A DNA stretch of 64,000 bases from Baylisascaris procyonis (lineage: Eukaryota > Nematoda > Chromadorea > Rhabditida > Ascarididae). The stretch covers positions 281,523-345,522 of the forward strand of contig JAZARR010000280.1 of NCBI GenBank assembly GCA_037389465.1. The letters are read 5' to 3'. Under the pieces are notes generated by a model. The model had not been told where the DNA came from. It saw only the letters and a program-made list of their open reading frames with translations, and did no database searches. The position numbers and the translations under genes were made by a program. This document shows, piece by piece, positions 50,201-62,100 of this stretch (its first letter is position 1; the number at the start of each line of letters is the position of its first letter).

Positions 50201-51010
50201 ATATAATTTCTTCTGCGGACCTTTTTGTATTTATGTTTGTTTTTGTGGACTTTTTTCTATTTATAATTGTTTTTGTGGACCTTTTTGTATTTATAATGGT
50301 TTTTGTGGACTTTTTTCTATTTATAATTGTTTTTGTGGACCTTTTTTATTTATAATTCTTTTTGTGGAGCTTTTTGTATTCACATTTGTTTTTGTAGACC
50401 TTTTTGTATTTGTAATTGTTTCTGTGGACTTCTTTGCGTTTAGAATTGGTTTTGTGGACATTTTTGTATTTACATTTGTTTTTTTGGACTTTTTTGCATG
50501 TGCAATTGTTTTTGTGGACTTTTTTGTATTTATAATTGTTTTTGTGGACTTTTTTGTATTTATAATTGTTTTTGTGGACTTTTTTTATTTATAATTGTTT
50601 TTGTGGACTTTTTTCTATTTAGGATTGTTTTTGTGGACCTTTTTATATTTATTTGTTTTTGTGGACTTTTTTGTATATATAATTGTTTTTGTGGACCTTT
50701 TTCTAGTTTTTGTGGACTTATTTCTATTTATATTTGTTTTTGTGGACCTTTTTGTATTCATATTCGTTTTTGTGGACTTTTTTGTATTTATAGTTCTTTT
50801 GTAGACTTTTTTCTATTTATAATTGTTCTTGTGGACTTTTTGTATTCATGATTGTTTTTTGTGGACATTTTTTGTATTTACAATTGTTTTTGTCGAATTT
50901 TTTTATCTACACTTCTTTTTGTGGACTTTTTTTCTATTTAAAATTCTTTTTGTGGACTTTTTTCTATCTATAACTGTTTTTGTCGACTTTTTTGTACTTG
51001 TAGTTGTTTT
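47241..51010 (+). repeat. T-rich 3.75-kb duplication, copy 2
   Basis: This copy abuts copy 1 at 47,240/47,241. The seam can be read: 47,212-47,240 matches 50,984-51,010 (GTCGACTTTTTTGTACTTG), after which copy 2 begins with TGTGGCCGTT. It therefore looks like an ordinary head-to-tail duplication produced by unequal exchange between units. Confidence 0.85.
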
Positions 51011-54000
51011 TGTGGACCTTTTTGTATTTATAATTGTTTTTGTGGACCTTTTTGTATTTATGATCGTTTTTGTGGACTTTTTTCTATTTATAATTGTTTT
51101 TGTGGACGTTTTTGTATTTACAGTTGTTTTTTGTGGACTTTTTTTTATTAATAATTCTTTTGTGGCCTTTTTTCTATTTATAATTGTTTTTGTGGACTTT
51201 TCTGTATTTATAATTGTTTTTGTGGACCTTTTTTGTATTTACAATTGTTTTTGTGGAATTTTTTTATCTACAATTGTTTTTGTGGACTTTTTTCTATTTA
51301 AAATTCTTTTTGTGGACTTTTTTCTATCTATAACTGTTTTTGTGGAGTTTTTTGTATTTATAATTGTTTTTGAGGACTTTTTTTATTTATACTTGTTTTT
51401 GCGGACTTTTTTTCTATTTAGAATTGTTTTTGTGGACTTTTTTGTACTTGTAGTTGTTTTGTGGACCTTTTTGTATCTATAGTTGTTTTTGTCGTCCTTT
51501 TTGTATTCATGATTGTTTTTTGTGGACATTTTTTGTATTTACAATTGTTTTTGTGGATTTTTTTATCTACAATTGTTTTTGTGGACCTTTTCTATTTAAA
51601 TTCTTTTTGTGGACTTTTTGTATCTATAACTTTTTTTGGACTTTTTGTATTTATAATTGTTTTTGTGGACTTTTTTGTGTTTCTAATTGTTTTTGTGGCC
51701 TTTTTGTATTTACAATTGTTTTTGTGGACTTTTTTTTTTATACTTGTTTTTGTGGACTTTTTTCTATTTAGAATTGTTTTTGTGGACTTTTTTGTACTTC
51801 TAGTTGTTTTTGTGGACCTTTTTGCGCTTATAATTGTTTTTGTCGACCTTTTTGTATTTATATTTGTTTTTGTGGACTTTTTTCTATTTATAATTGTTTT
51901 TGTGGATTTTTTTGTATTTCAAGTTGTTTTTGTGGACCTATTTGTATTTATATTTTTTTTGTGGACTTTTTGTATTTATAATCATTTGGGATTTTTTTGT
52001 ATTCATGATTGTTTTTGTGGACTTTTTTCTATTTATACTTCTTTTGTGGACTTTTTTCTATTTATAATTGTTCTTGTGGACTTTTTTGTATTCATGATTG
52101 TTTTTGTGGACATTTTTTGTATTTACAATTGTTTTTGTGGAATTTTTTCTATTTATAATTGTTTTTGTGGATTTTTTCCTAGTTAAAGTTGTTTTTGTGG
52201 ACCTTTTTGTATTTATGATTGTTTTTGCGGACTTTTTCATTTACAATTGTTTTTGTGGACTTTTCTGTATTTATAATTGTTTTTGTGGACTTTTTTCTAT
52301 TTATAATTGTTTTTGTAGACCTTTTTGTATTTGTAATTGTTTCTGTGGACTTTTTATTTAGAATTGTTTTTGTGGACCTTTTGTATTTATAATTGTTTTT
52401 GTGAATTTTTTTATCTACAATTGTTTTTGTGGACCTTTTCTATTTAAAATTCTTTTTGTGGACTTTTTTCTATCTATAATTTTTTTGTGGACTTTTTTGT
52501 ATTATAATTGTTTTTGTGGACTTTTTTGTGTTTCTAATTGTTTTTGTGGCCTTTTTGTATTTACAATTGTTTTTGTGGACTTTTTATTTATAATTGTTTT
52601 TGTGGACTTCTTTGCGTTTAGAATTGGTTTTGTGGACTTTTTGTATTTACATTTGTTTTTGTGGACTTTTTTGCATGTGCAATTGTTTTTGTGGACTTTT
52701 TTGTATTTACAGTTGTTTTTGTGGACTTTTTGTATTTATAATTGTTTTTGTGGAATTTTTTTTCTACATTGTTTTTTTTGTGGACTTTTTTCTACTTAAA
52801 ATTGTTTTTGTGGACTTTTTTCTATTTATTTGTTTTTGTGGACTTTTTGTATTTATAATTGTTTTTGAGGACTTTTTTTGTGTTATAATTGTTTTTGTGG
52901 ACGTTTTTGTATTTACAATTGTTTTTGTGGACTTTTTTATTTATACTTGTTTTTGTGGACTTTTTGTATTTATAATTGTTTTTGTGGACTTTTTTGTATT
53001 TCTAGTTGTTTTTGTGGACGTTTTTATATTAACATTTGTTTTTGTGGACTTTTTGTATGTATAGTTGTTTTTGTGGACTTTTCTGTATTTATAATTGTTT
53101 TTGTGGACTTTTTTCTATTTATTATTGTTTTTGTAGACCTTTTTGTATTTGTAATTGTTTCTGTGGACTTTTTGCGTTTAGAGTTGTTTTGTGGACCTTT
53201 TTCTATTTATAATTGTTTTTGTGGACTTTTTTATATATAATTTCTTTGTGGACCTTTTTGTATTTATAATTGTTTTTGTGGACTTTTTTCTATTTATAAT
53301 TGTTTTTGTGGATTTTTTTCTAGTTAAAGTTGTTTTTGTGGACTTATTTCTATTTATATTTGTTTTTGTGGACCTTTTTGTATTTATAATTGTTTTTGTG
53401 GACTTTTTTCTATTTATAATTGTTTTTGTGGACTTTTTTGTATTCATGATTGTTTTTGTGGACATTTTTGTATTTACAATTGTTTTTGTGGACCTTTTTG
53501 TACTTGTATTTGTTTTTGTGGACCTTTTTGTATTCATAATTGTTTTTGTGGACCTTTTTGTATTTATAATTGTTTTTGTGGACTTTTTTCTATTTATAAT
53601 TGTTTTTGTGGATTTTTTTCTATTTAAAATTGTTTTTGTTGACCTATTTCTATTTGCATTTGTTTTTGTGGACCTTTTTGTATTTATAGTTGTTTTTGTG
53701 GACTTTTTTGTATGCATAATTTTTTGTGGACTTTTTTCTATTTATAATTGTTTTTTGGACTTTTTGTATTCATAATTGTTTTTGTGGACTTTTTGTATTT
53801 ACAATTGTTTTTGTGGACTTTTTTGTATTGTAATTGTTTTTGTGGATTTTTGTATTTATAATTGTTTTTGTGGACCTTTTTGTATTTATGATTGTTTTTG
53901 TGGACTTTTTTCTATTTATAATTGTTTTTGTGGACTTTTTGTATTTATAATTGTTTTTGTGGACCTTTTTCTATTTATAATTGTTTTTGTGGACGTTTTT

Positions 54001-57000
54001 GTATTAAATTGTTTTTGTGGACTTTTTGCGTTTAGAATTGGTTTTGTGGACCTTTTTGTATTCATAGTTGTTTTTGTGGACCTTTTTGTATTTATAATTG
54101 TTTTTGTGGACTTTTTTCTATTTATAATTGTTTTTGTGGATTTTTTTCTAGTTAAAATTGTTTTTGTGGACCTTTTTCTATTTGCATTTGTTTTTGTGGA
54201 CCTTTTTGTATTTATAATTGTTTTTGTGGACTTTTTTGTATGCATAATTGTTTTGTGGACTTTTTTCTATTTATAATTGTTTTTTGGACTTTTTTGTATT
54301 CATGATTGTTTTTGTGGACTTTTTTCTATTTAAATTTTTTTGTGGACTTTTTTTTAATTATAACTGTTTTGTGGACTTTTTTATATTTATAATTGTTTTT
54401 GTGGACTTTTTTGTGTTCCTAATTGTTTTTGTGGACTTTTTGTATTTATAATTGTTTTTGTGGACTTTTTTTATTTATATTGTTTTTGTGGACTTTTTTC
54501 TATTTAGAATTGTTTTTGTGGACTTTTTGTACTTGTAGTTGTTTTTGTGGACCTTTTTTCTATTTATAATTGTTTTTGTGGACTTTTTTGTATTTGTAAT
54601 TGTTTTTGTGGACCTTTTTGTATTTATAATTGTTTTTGTGGACCTTTTTGTATTTATAATTGTTTTTGTGGACCTTTTTCTATTTATAATTGTTTTTGTG
54701 GACTTTTTTTATTTATAATTGTTTTTGTGGACTTTTTGTATTTACATTTGTTTTTGTGGACGTTTTTGTATTTGTAATTGTTTTTGTGGACTTCTTTGTA
54801 TTTAGAATTGTTTTGTGGACCTTTTTGTATTTACATTTGTTTTTGTGGACTTTTTTGCATGTGCAATTGTTTTTGTGGACTTTTTTGTATTTACTGTTGT
54901 TTTTGTGGACTTTTTGTATTTATAATTGTTTTTGTGGAATTTTTTTATCTACAGTTGTTTTTGTGGACTTTTTCTATTTATAATTGTTTTTGTGGACTTT
55001 TTCTATTTATCATTGTTTTTGTGGACTTTTTTGTATTTATAATTGTTTTTGTGGACTTTTTTTGTTTCTAATTGTTTTTGTGGCCTTTTTGTATTTATAA
55101 TTGTTTTTGTGGACTTTTTTATTTATAATTGTTTTTGTGGACTTTTTTGTATTTATAATTGTTTTTGTGGACTTTTTTGTGTTTCTAATTGTTTTTGTGG
55201 ACGTTTTTATATTAACATTTGTTTTTGTGGACTTTTTTGCATGTATAATTGTTTTTGTGGACTTTTTGTATTTATAATTGTTTTTGTGGACTTTTTTCTA
55301 TTTATAATTGTTTTTGTGGACCTTTTTGTATTTGTAATTGTTTTTGTGGACTTTTTGCGTTTAGATTGCTTTTGTGGACCTTTTTCTATTTATAATTGTT
55401 TTTGTGGACTTTTTTATATAATTTTTTCTGTGGACCTTTTTGTATTTATGTTGTTTTTGTGGACTTTTTTCTATTTATAATTGTTTTTGTGGATTTTTTC
55501 TAGTTAAAGTTGTTTTTGTGGACTTTTTCTATTTATATTTGTTTTTGTGGACCTTTTTGTATTTATAATTGTTTTTGTGGACTTTTTTCTATTTATAATT
55601 GTTTTGTGGACTTTTTGTATTCATGATTGTTTTTGTGGACATTTTTTGTATTTATAATTGTTTTTGTGGACCTTTTTGTATTTATATTGTTTTTGTGGAC
55701 CTTTTTGTATTCATAATTGTTTTTGTGGACTTTTTGTATTTATAATTGTTTTTGTGGACTTTTTTCTATTTATGATTGTTTTTGTGGATTTTTTTCTAGT
55801 TAAAATTGTTTTTGTGGACCTTTTTCTATTTGCATTTGTTTTTGTGGACCTTTTTGTATTTATAATTGTTTTTGACAACTTTTTTGTATGCATAATTGTT
55901 TTGTGGACTTTTTCTATTTATAATTGTTTTTTGGACTTTTTTGTATTATAATTGTTTTTGTGGACTTTTTTGTATTTATGATTGTTTTTGTGGACCTTTT
56001 TCTATTTATAATTGTTTTTGTGGACTTTTTTGTATTTATAATTGTTTTTGTGGACCTTTTTCTATTTATAATTGTTTTTGTAGACGTTTTTGTATTTGTA
56101 ATTGTTTTTGTGGACTTTTTTGTGTTTAGAATTGTTTTTGTGGACCTTTTTGTATTTACATTTGTTTTTGTGGACTTTTTTGCATGCATAATTGTTTTTG
56201 TGGACTTTTTTGTATTTACAATTGTTTTTGTGGACTTTTTTGTATTTATAATTGTTTTTGTGGTTTTTTGTATTTATAATTGTTTTTGTGGACTTTTTGT
56301 GTTTCTAATTGTTTTTGTGGACGTTTTTATGTTTAGAATTGTTTTTGTGGACCTTTTTATATTTACATTTGTTTTTGTGGACTTTTTTGCATATAGTTGT
56401 TTTTGTGGACTTTTTCTATTAAAATTGTTTTTGTGGACCTTTTTCTATTTGCATTTGTTTTTGTGGACCTTTTTGTATTTATAATCGTTTTTGTGGACTT
56501 TTTTCTATTTATAATTGTTTTTGTGGATTTTTCTATTTAAAGTTGTTTTTGTGGACTTTTTCTATTTATAATTGTTTTTGTGGACTTTTTGTATTTATAA
56601 TTGTTTTGTGGACTTTTTTCTATTTATAATTGTTCTTGTGGACTTTTTTGTATTCATGATTGTTTTTGTGGACTTTTTTGTATTTACAATTGTTTTTGTG
56701 GACTTTTTGTATTTGTATTTGTTTTTGTGGACCTTTTTGTATTCATTTGTTTTTGTGGACCTTTTTGTATTTATAATTGTTTTTGTGGACTTTTTTCTAT
56801 TTATAATTGTTTTTGTGGATTTTTTTCTATTTAAAATTGTTTTTGTGGACCTTTTTCTATTTATATTTGTTTTTGTGGACCTTTTTGTATTTATAATTGT
56901 TTTTGTGGACTTTTTTCTATTTATAATTGTTTTTGTGGACTTTTTTCTAGTTAAATTGTTTTTGTGGACTTTTTCCTATTTATATTTGTTTTTGTGGACT

Positions 57001-57530
57001 TTTTGTATTTATAATTGTTTTTGTGGACTTTTTGTATTGATAATTGTTTTGTGGACTTTTTCTATTTATAATTGTTTTTGGGCTTTTTGTATTCATGATT
57101 GTTTTTGTGGACTTTTCTGTATTTATAATTGTTTTTGTGGACCTTTTTCTATTTATAATTGTTTTTGTAGACGTTTTTGTATTTGTAATTGTTTTTGTGG
57201 ACTTCTTTGCGTTTAGAATTGGTTTTGTGGACCTTTTTGTATTTACATTTGTTTTTGTGGACTTTTTTGCATGTATAATTGTTTTTGTGGACTTTTTTGT
57301 ATTTATAATTGTTTTTGTGGACTTTTTTGTATTTATAATTGTTTTTGTGGACTTTTTGTATTTATAATTGTTTTTGTGGACTTTTTTGTATTTCTAATTG
57401 TTTTTGTGGACGTTTTTATATTAACATTTGTTTTTGTGGACTTTTTTGCATTTATAATTGTTTTTGTGGACTTTTCTGTATTTATAATTGTTTTTGTGGA
57501 CTTTTTCTATTTATTATTGTTTTTGTAGAC
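51011..57530 (+). repeat. T-rich array, composite segment with eroded variants
   Basis: The segment is made of pieces of upstream HORs. The part at about 53,265-53,740 follows 42,315-42,800 in order with an offset near 10,950 bp (CTAGTTAAAGTTG at 42,369 and 53,321; TATGCATAATT at 42,771 and 53,711). The diagnostic variants are mostly replaced by consensus bases. Units of 29 bp with five rather than six T after GTGGAC are frequent, which breaks reading frames more often than in 30-44 kb. No other sequence is present. Confidence 0.78.
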
Positions 57531-59125
57531 CTTTTTGTATTTGTAATTGTTTCTGTGGACTTCTTTGCGTTTAGAATTGTTTTTGTGGACATTTTTGTAT
57601 TTACATTTGTTTTTGTGGACTTTTTTGTATTGCAATTGTTTTTGTGGACTTTTTGTATTTATAATTGTTTTTGTGGACTTTTTGTATTTATAATTGTTTT
57701 TGTGGACTTTTTTTTTATTGTTTTTGTGGACTTTTTTTCTATTTAGGATTGTTTTTGTGGACCTTTTTATATTTATATTTGTTTTTGTGGACTTTTTTGT
57801 ATTTATAATTGTTTTTGTGGACCTTTTTTCTAGTTTTTGTGGACTTATTTCTATTTATATTTGTTTTTGTGGACCTTTTTGTATTTATATTGTTTTTGTG
57901 GACTTTTTTGTATTTATAGTTCTTTGTGGACTTTTTTCTATTTATAATTGTTCTTGTGGACTTTTTTGTATTCATGATTGTTTTTGTGGACTTTTTTGTA
58001 TTTACAATTGTTTTTGTGGATTTTTTTATCTACAATTGTTTTTGTGGACTTTTTTCTATTTAAAATTGTTTTTGTGGACTTTTTTCTATTTATAATTGTT
58101 TTTGTGGACTTTTTTGTACTTGTAATTGTTTTTGTGGACCTTTTTGTATTTATAATTGTTTTTGTGGACCTTTTTGTATTTATAATTGTTTTTGTGGACT
58201 TTTTTCTATTTATAATTGTTTTTGTGGACTTTTTTGTATTTACAATTGTTTTTGTGGACTTTTTTATTAATAATTGTTTGTGGCCTTTTTTCTATTTATA
58301 ATTGTTTTTGTGGACTTTTTGTATTTATAATTGTTTTTGTGGACCTTTTTTGTATTTATAATTGTTTTTGTGGACTTTTTTTATTTATAATTGTTTTTGT
58401 GGACTTTTTCTATTTAAATTGTTTTTGTGGACTTTTTCTATATAATTGTTTTTGTGGACTTTTTTGTATTTATAATTGTTTTTGTGGACTTTTTTTTATT
58501 TATAATTGTTTTTGTGGACTTTTTTTCTATTTATAATTGTTTTTGTGGACTTTTTGTACTTGTAATTGTTTTTGTGGACTTTTTGTATTTATAATTGTTT
58601 TTGTGGACCTTTTTGTATTTATGATTGTTTTTGTGGACCTTTTTGTATTTACAATTGTTTTTGTGGACTTTTTTTTATCTACAATTGTTTTTGTGGACTT
58701 TTTTCTATTTATAATTGTTTTTGTGGACTTTTTGTATTTATAACTTTTTGTGGACTTTTTTGTATTTATAATTGTTTTTGTGGACTTTTTTGTATTTCTA
58801 ATTGTTTTTGTGGCCGTTTTTGTATTTATAATTGTTTTTGTGGACTTTTTTTATTTATAATTGTTTTTGTGGACTTTTCTATTTAAATTGTTTTTGTGGA
58901 CTTTTTTGTACTTCTAGTTGTTTTTGTGGACCTTTTTGCGCTTATAATTGTTTTTGTGGACCTTTTTGTATTTATATTTGTTTTTGTGGACTTTTTTCTA
59001 TTTATAATTGTTTTTGTGGACTTTTTTGTATTTCAATTTGTTTTTGTGGACCTTTTTGTATTTATAATTTTTTTGTGGACCTTTTGTATTTATAATTGTT
59101 TGTGGATTTTTTTGTATTCATAATT
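57531..59125 (+). repeat. T-rich copy of 50.4-52.0 kb, 7.1-kb offset
   Basis: Unit order matches 50,400-52,010. TTTGCGTTTAG (GCG at 50,436) pairs with 57,567 (7,131 bp). CTAGTTTTTGTGG at 50,703 pairs with 57,830 (7,127). ATTAATAATT at 51,147 pairs with 58,266 (7,119). TACTTCTAGTTG at 51,795 pairs with 58,909 (7,114). Nearly every difference between the copies changes a rare variant in the upstream copy to the array consensus here. Confidence 0.82.
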
Positions 59126-62100
59126 GTTTTTGTGGACTTTTTTCTATTTATAATTGTTTTGTGGACTTTTTTCTATTTATAATTGTTTTTGTGGACTTTT
59201 TTGTATTTATGATTGTTTTTGTGGACTTTTTTGTATTTACAATTGTTTTTGTGGACTTTTTCTATTTATAATTGTTTTTGTGGATTTTTTGTATTTAAAT
59301 TGTTTTTGTGGACCTTTTTGTATTTATAATTGTTTTTGTGGACTTTTTTCTATTTACAATTGTTTTTGTGGACTTTTTGTATTTATAATTGTTTTTGTGG
59401 ACTTTTTTCTACTTATAATTGTTTTTGTGTAGACCTTTTTGTATTTGTAATTGTTTCTGTGGACTTCTTTGCGTTTAATTGCTTTTGTGGACCTTTTGTA
59501 TTTATAATTGTTTTTGTGGACTTTTTTTTATTTATAATTGTTTTTGTGGACCTTTTTCTATTTATAATTGTTTTTGTGGACTTTTTCTATTTATAATTTT
59601 TTGTGGACTTTTTTGTATTCATAATTGTTTTTGTGGACTTTTTGTGTTTCTAATTGTTTTTGTGGACTTTTTGTATTTACAATTGTTTTTGTGGACTTTT
59701 TTTATTTATAATTGTTTTTGTGGACTTTTTTTCTATTTAGAATTGTTTTTGTGGACTTTTTTGTATTTGTATTTGTTTTTGTGGACCTTTTGGGCTTATA
59801 ATTGTTTTTGTGGACCTTTTTGTATTTATGATTGTTTTTGTGGACTTTTTCTATTTATAATTGTTTTTGTGGACTTTTCTGTATTTACAATTGTTTTTGT
59901 GGACTTTTCTATTTATAATTGTTTTTGTGGACATTTTTGTATTTGTAATTGTTTCTGTGGACTTTTTGTATTTAGAATTGCTTTTGTGGACTTTTTGTAT
60001 TTATATTTGTTTTTGTGGACTTTTTTCTATTTATAATTGTTTTTGTGGATTTTTTGTATTTATAATTGTTTTTGTGGACCTTTTTGTATTTATAATTGTT
60101 TTTGTGGACTTTTTCTATTTATAATTGTTTTTGTGGATTTTTTGTATTTTAATTGTTTTTGTGGACCTTTTTGTATTTATATTTGTTTTTGTGGACCTTT
60201 TTGTATTTATAATCATTTGGGACTTTTTTGTATTTATAATTGTTTTTGTGGACTTTTTTCTATTTATATTTCTTTTGTGGACTTTTTTCTATTTATAATT
60301 GTTCTTGTGGACTTTTTTGTACTCGTATTTGTTTTTGTGGACCTTTTTGTATTTATAATTGTTTTTGTGGACTTTTTTACTTATAATTGTTTTTGTGGAC
60401 CTTTTTGTATTTATAGTGGTTTTTGTGGACATTTTTCTATTTGTAATTGTTTTTGTGGACTTTTTTTATTTATAATTCTTTTTGTGGACCTTTTTCTATT
60501 TATAATTGTTTTTGTAGACGTTTTTATATTTGTAATTGTTTCTGTGGACTTCTTTGCGTTTAGAATTGGTTTTGTGGACCTTTTTCTATTTACATTTGTT
60601 TTTGTGGACTTTTTTGTATTATAATTGTTTTGTGGACTTTTTTGTATTTATAATTGTTTTTGTGGACTTTTTTGTATTTATAATTGTTTTTGTGGACTTT
60701 TTGTATTTACAGTTGTTTTTGTGGACTTTTTTTTATTTATAATTGTTTTTGTGGACTTTTTTTCTATTTAGAATTGTTTTTGTGGACCTTTTAATATTTA
60801 CATTTGTTTTTTTGGACTTTTTTGCATCTATAGTTGTTTTTGTGGACTTTTTTGTATATATAATTGTTTTGTGGACCTTTTTCTATTTATAATTGTTTTT
60901 GTGGGCTTTTTTAGTTATAATTCTTTTTGTGGACCTTTTTGTATTTGTAATTGTTTTTGTGGACTTTCTTCTATTTATAATTGTTTTTGTGGATTTTTTT
61001 CTAGTTAAGGTTGTTTTTGTGGACTTATTTCTATTTATATTTGTTTTTGTGGACCTTTTTGTATTTATAATCGTTTTTGTGGACTTTTTTGTATTCATAA
61101 TTCTTTTGTGGACTTTTTTCTATTTATAATTGTTCTTGTGGACTTTTTTGTATTCACGATTGTTTTTTGTCGACATTTTTTGTATTTACAATTGTTTTTG
61201 TGGAATTTTTTTATCTACAGTTGTTTTTGTGGACTTTTTTCTATTTAAAGTTCTTTTTGTGGACTTTTTTCTATTTATAATTGTTTTTGTGGACTTTTTG
61301 TATTTATAATTGTTTTTGTGGACTTTTTTATTTATTGTTTTTGTGGACTTTTTGTATTTATAATTGTTTTTGTGGACTTTTTTCTATTTAGAATTGTTTT
61401 TGTGGACTTTTTTGTATTTATAGTTGTTCTTGTCGACCTTTTTGTATTTATGATTGCTTTTGTGGACCTTTTTCTATTTATAATTGTTTTTGTGGACTTT
61501 TTTTATATATAATTTCTTCTGTGGACTTTTTTGTATTTATATTTGTTTTTGTGGACTTTTTTCTATTTAATTGTTTTCTGGACTTTTTTGTGTTTTAATT
61601 GTTTTTGTGGACCTTTTTCTATTTATTTGTTTTTGTGGACCTTTTTTATTTGTAATTGTTTTGTGGACTTTTTTGTGTTTATAATTGTTTTTGTGGACTT
61701 TTTTCTATTTATAATTGTTTTTGTGGACTTTTTTTATTTATAATTGTTTTTGTGGACTTTTTTGTATTTACATTTTTTTGTGGACTTTTTTCTATTTATG
61801 ATTGTTTTTGTGGACTTTTTTTATTCATAATTGTTTTTGTGGACCTTTTTGTATTTATAATGGTTTTTGTGGACTTTTTTCTATTTGTAATTGTTTTTGT
61901 GGACTTTTTTTATTTATAATTCTTTTTGTGGACCTTTTTGTATTTACATTGTTTTTGTGGACTTTTTTCTATTTATGATTGTTTTTGTGGATTTTTTCTA
62001 GTTAAAATTGTTTTTGTTGACTCATTTCTATTTATATTTGTTTTTGTGGACCTTTTTGTATTTATAATCGTTTTTGAGGACTTTTTTGTATGCATAATTC

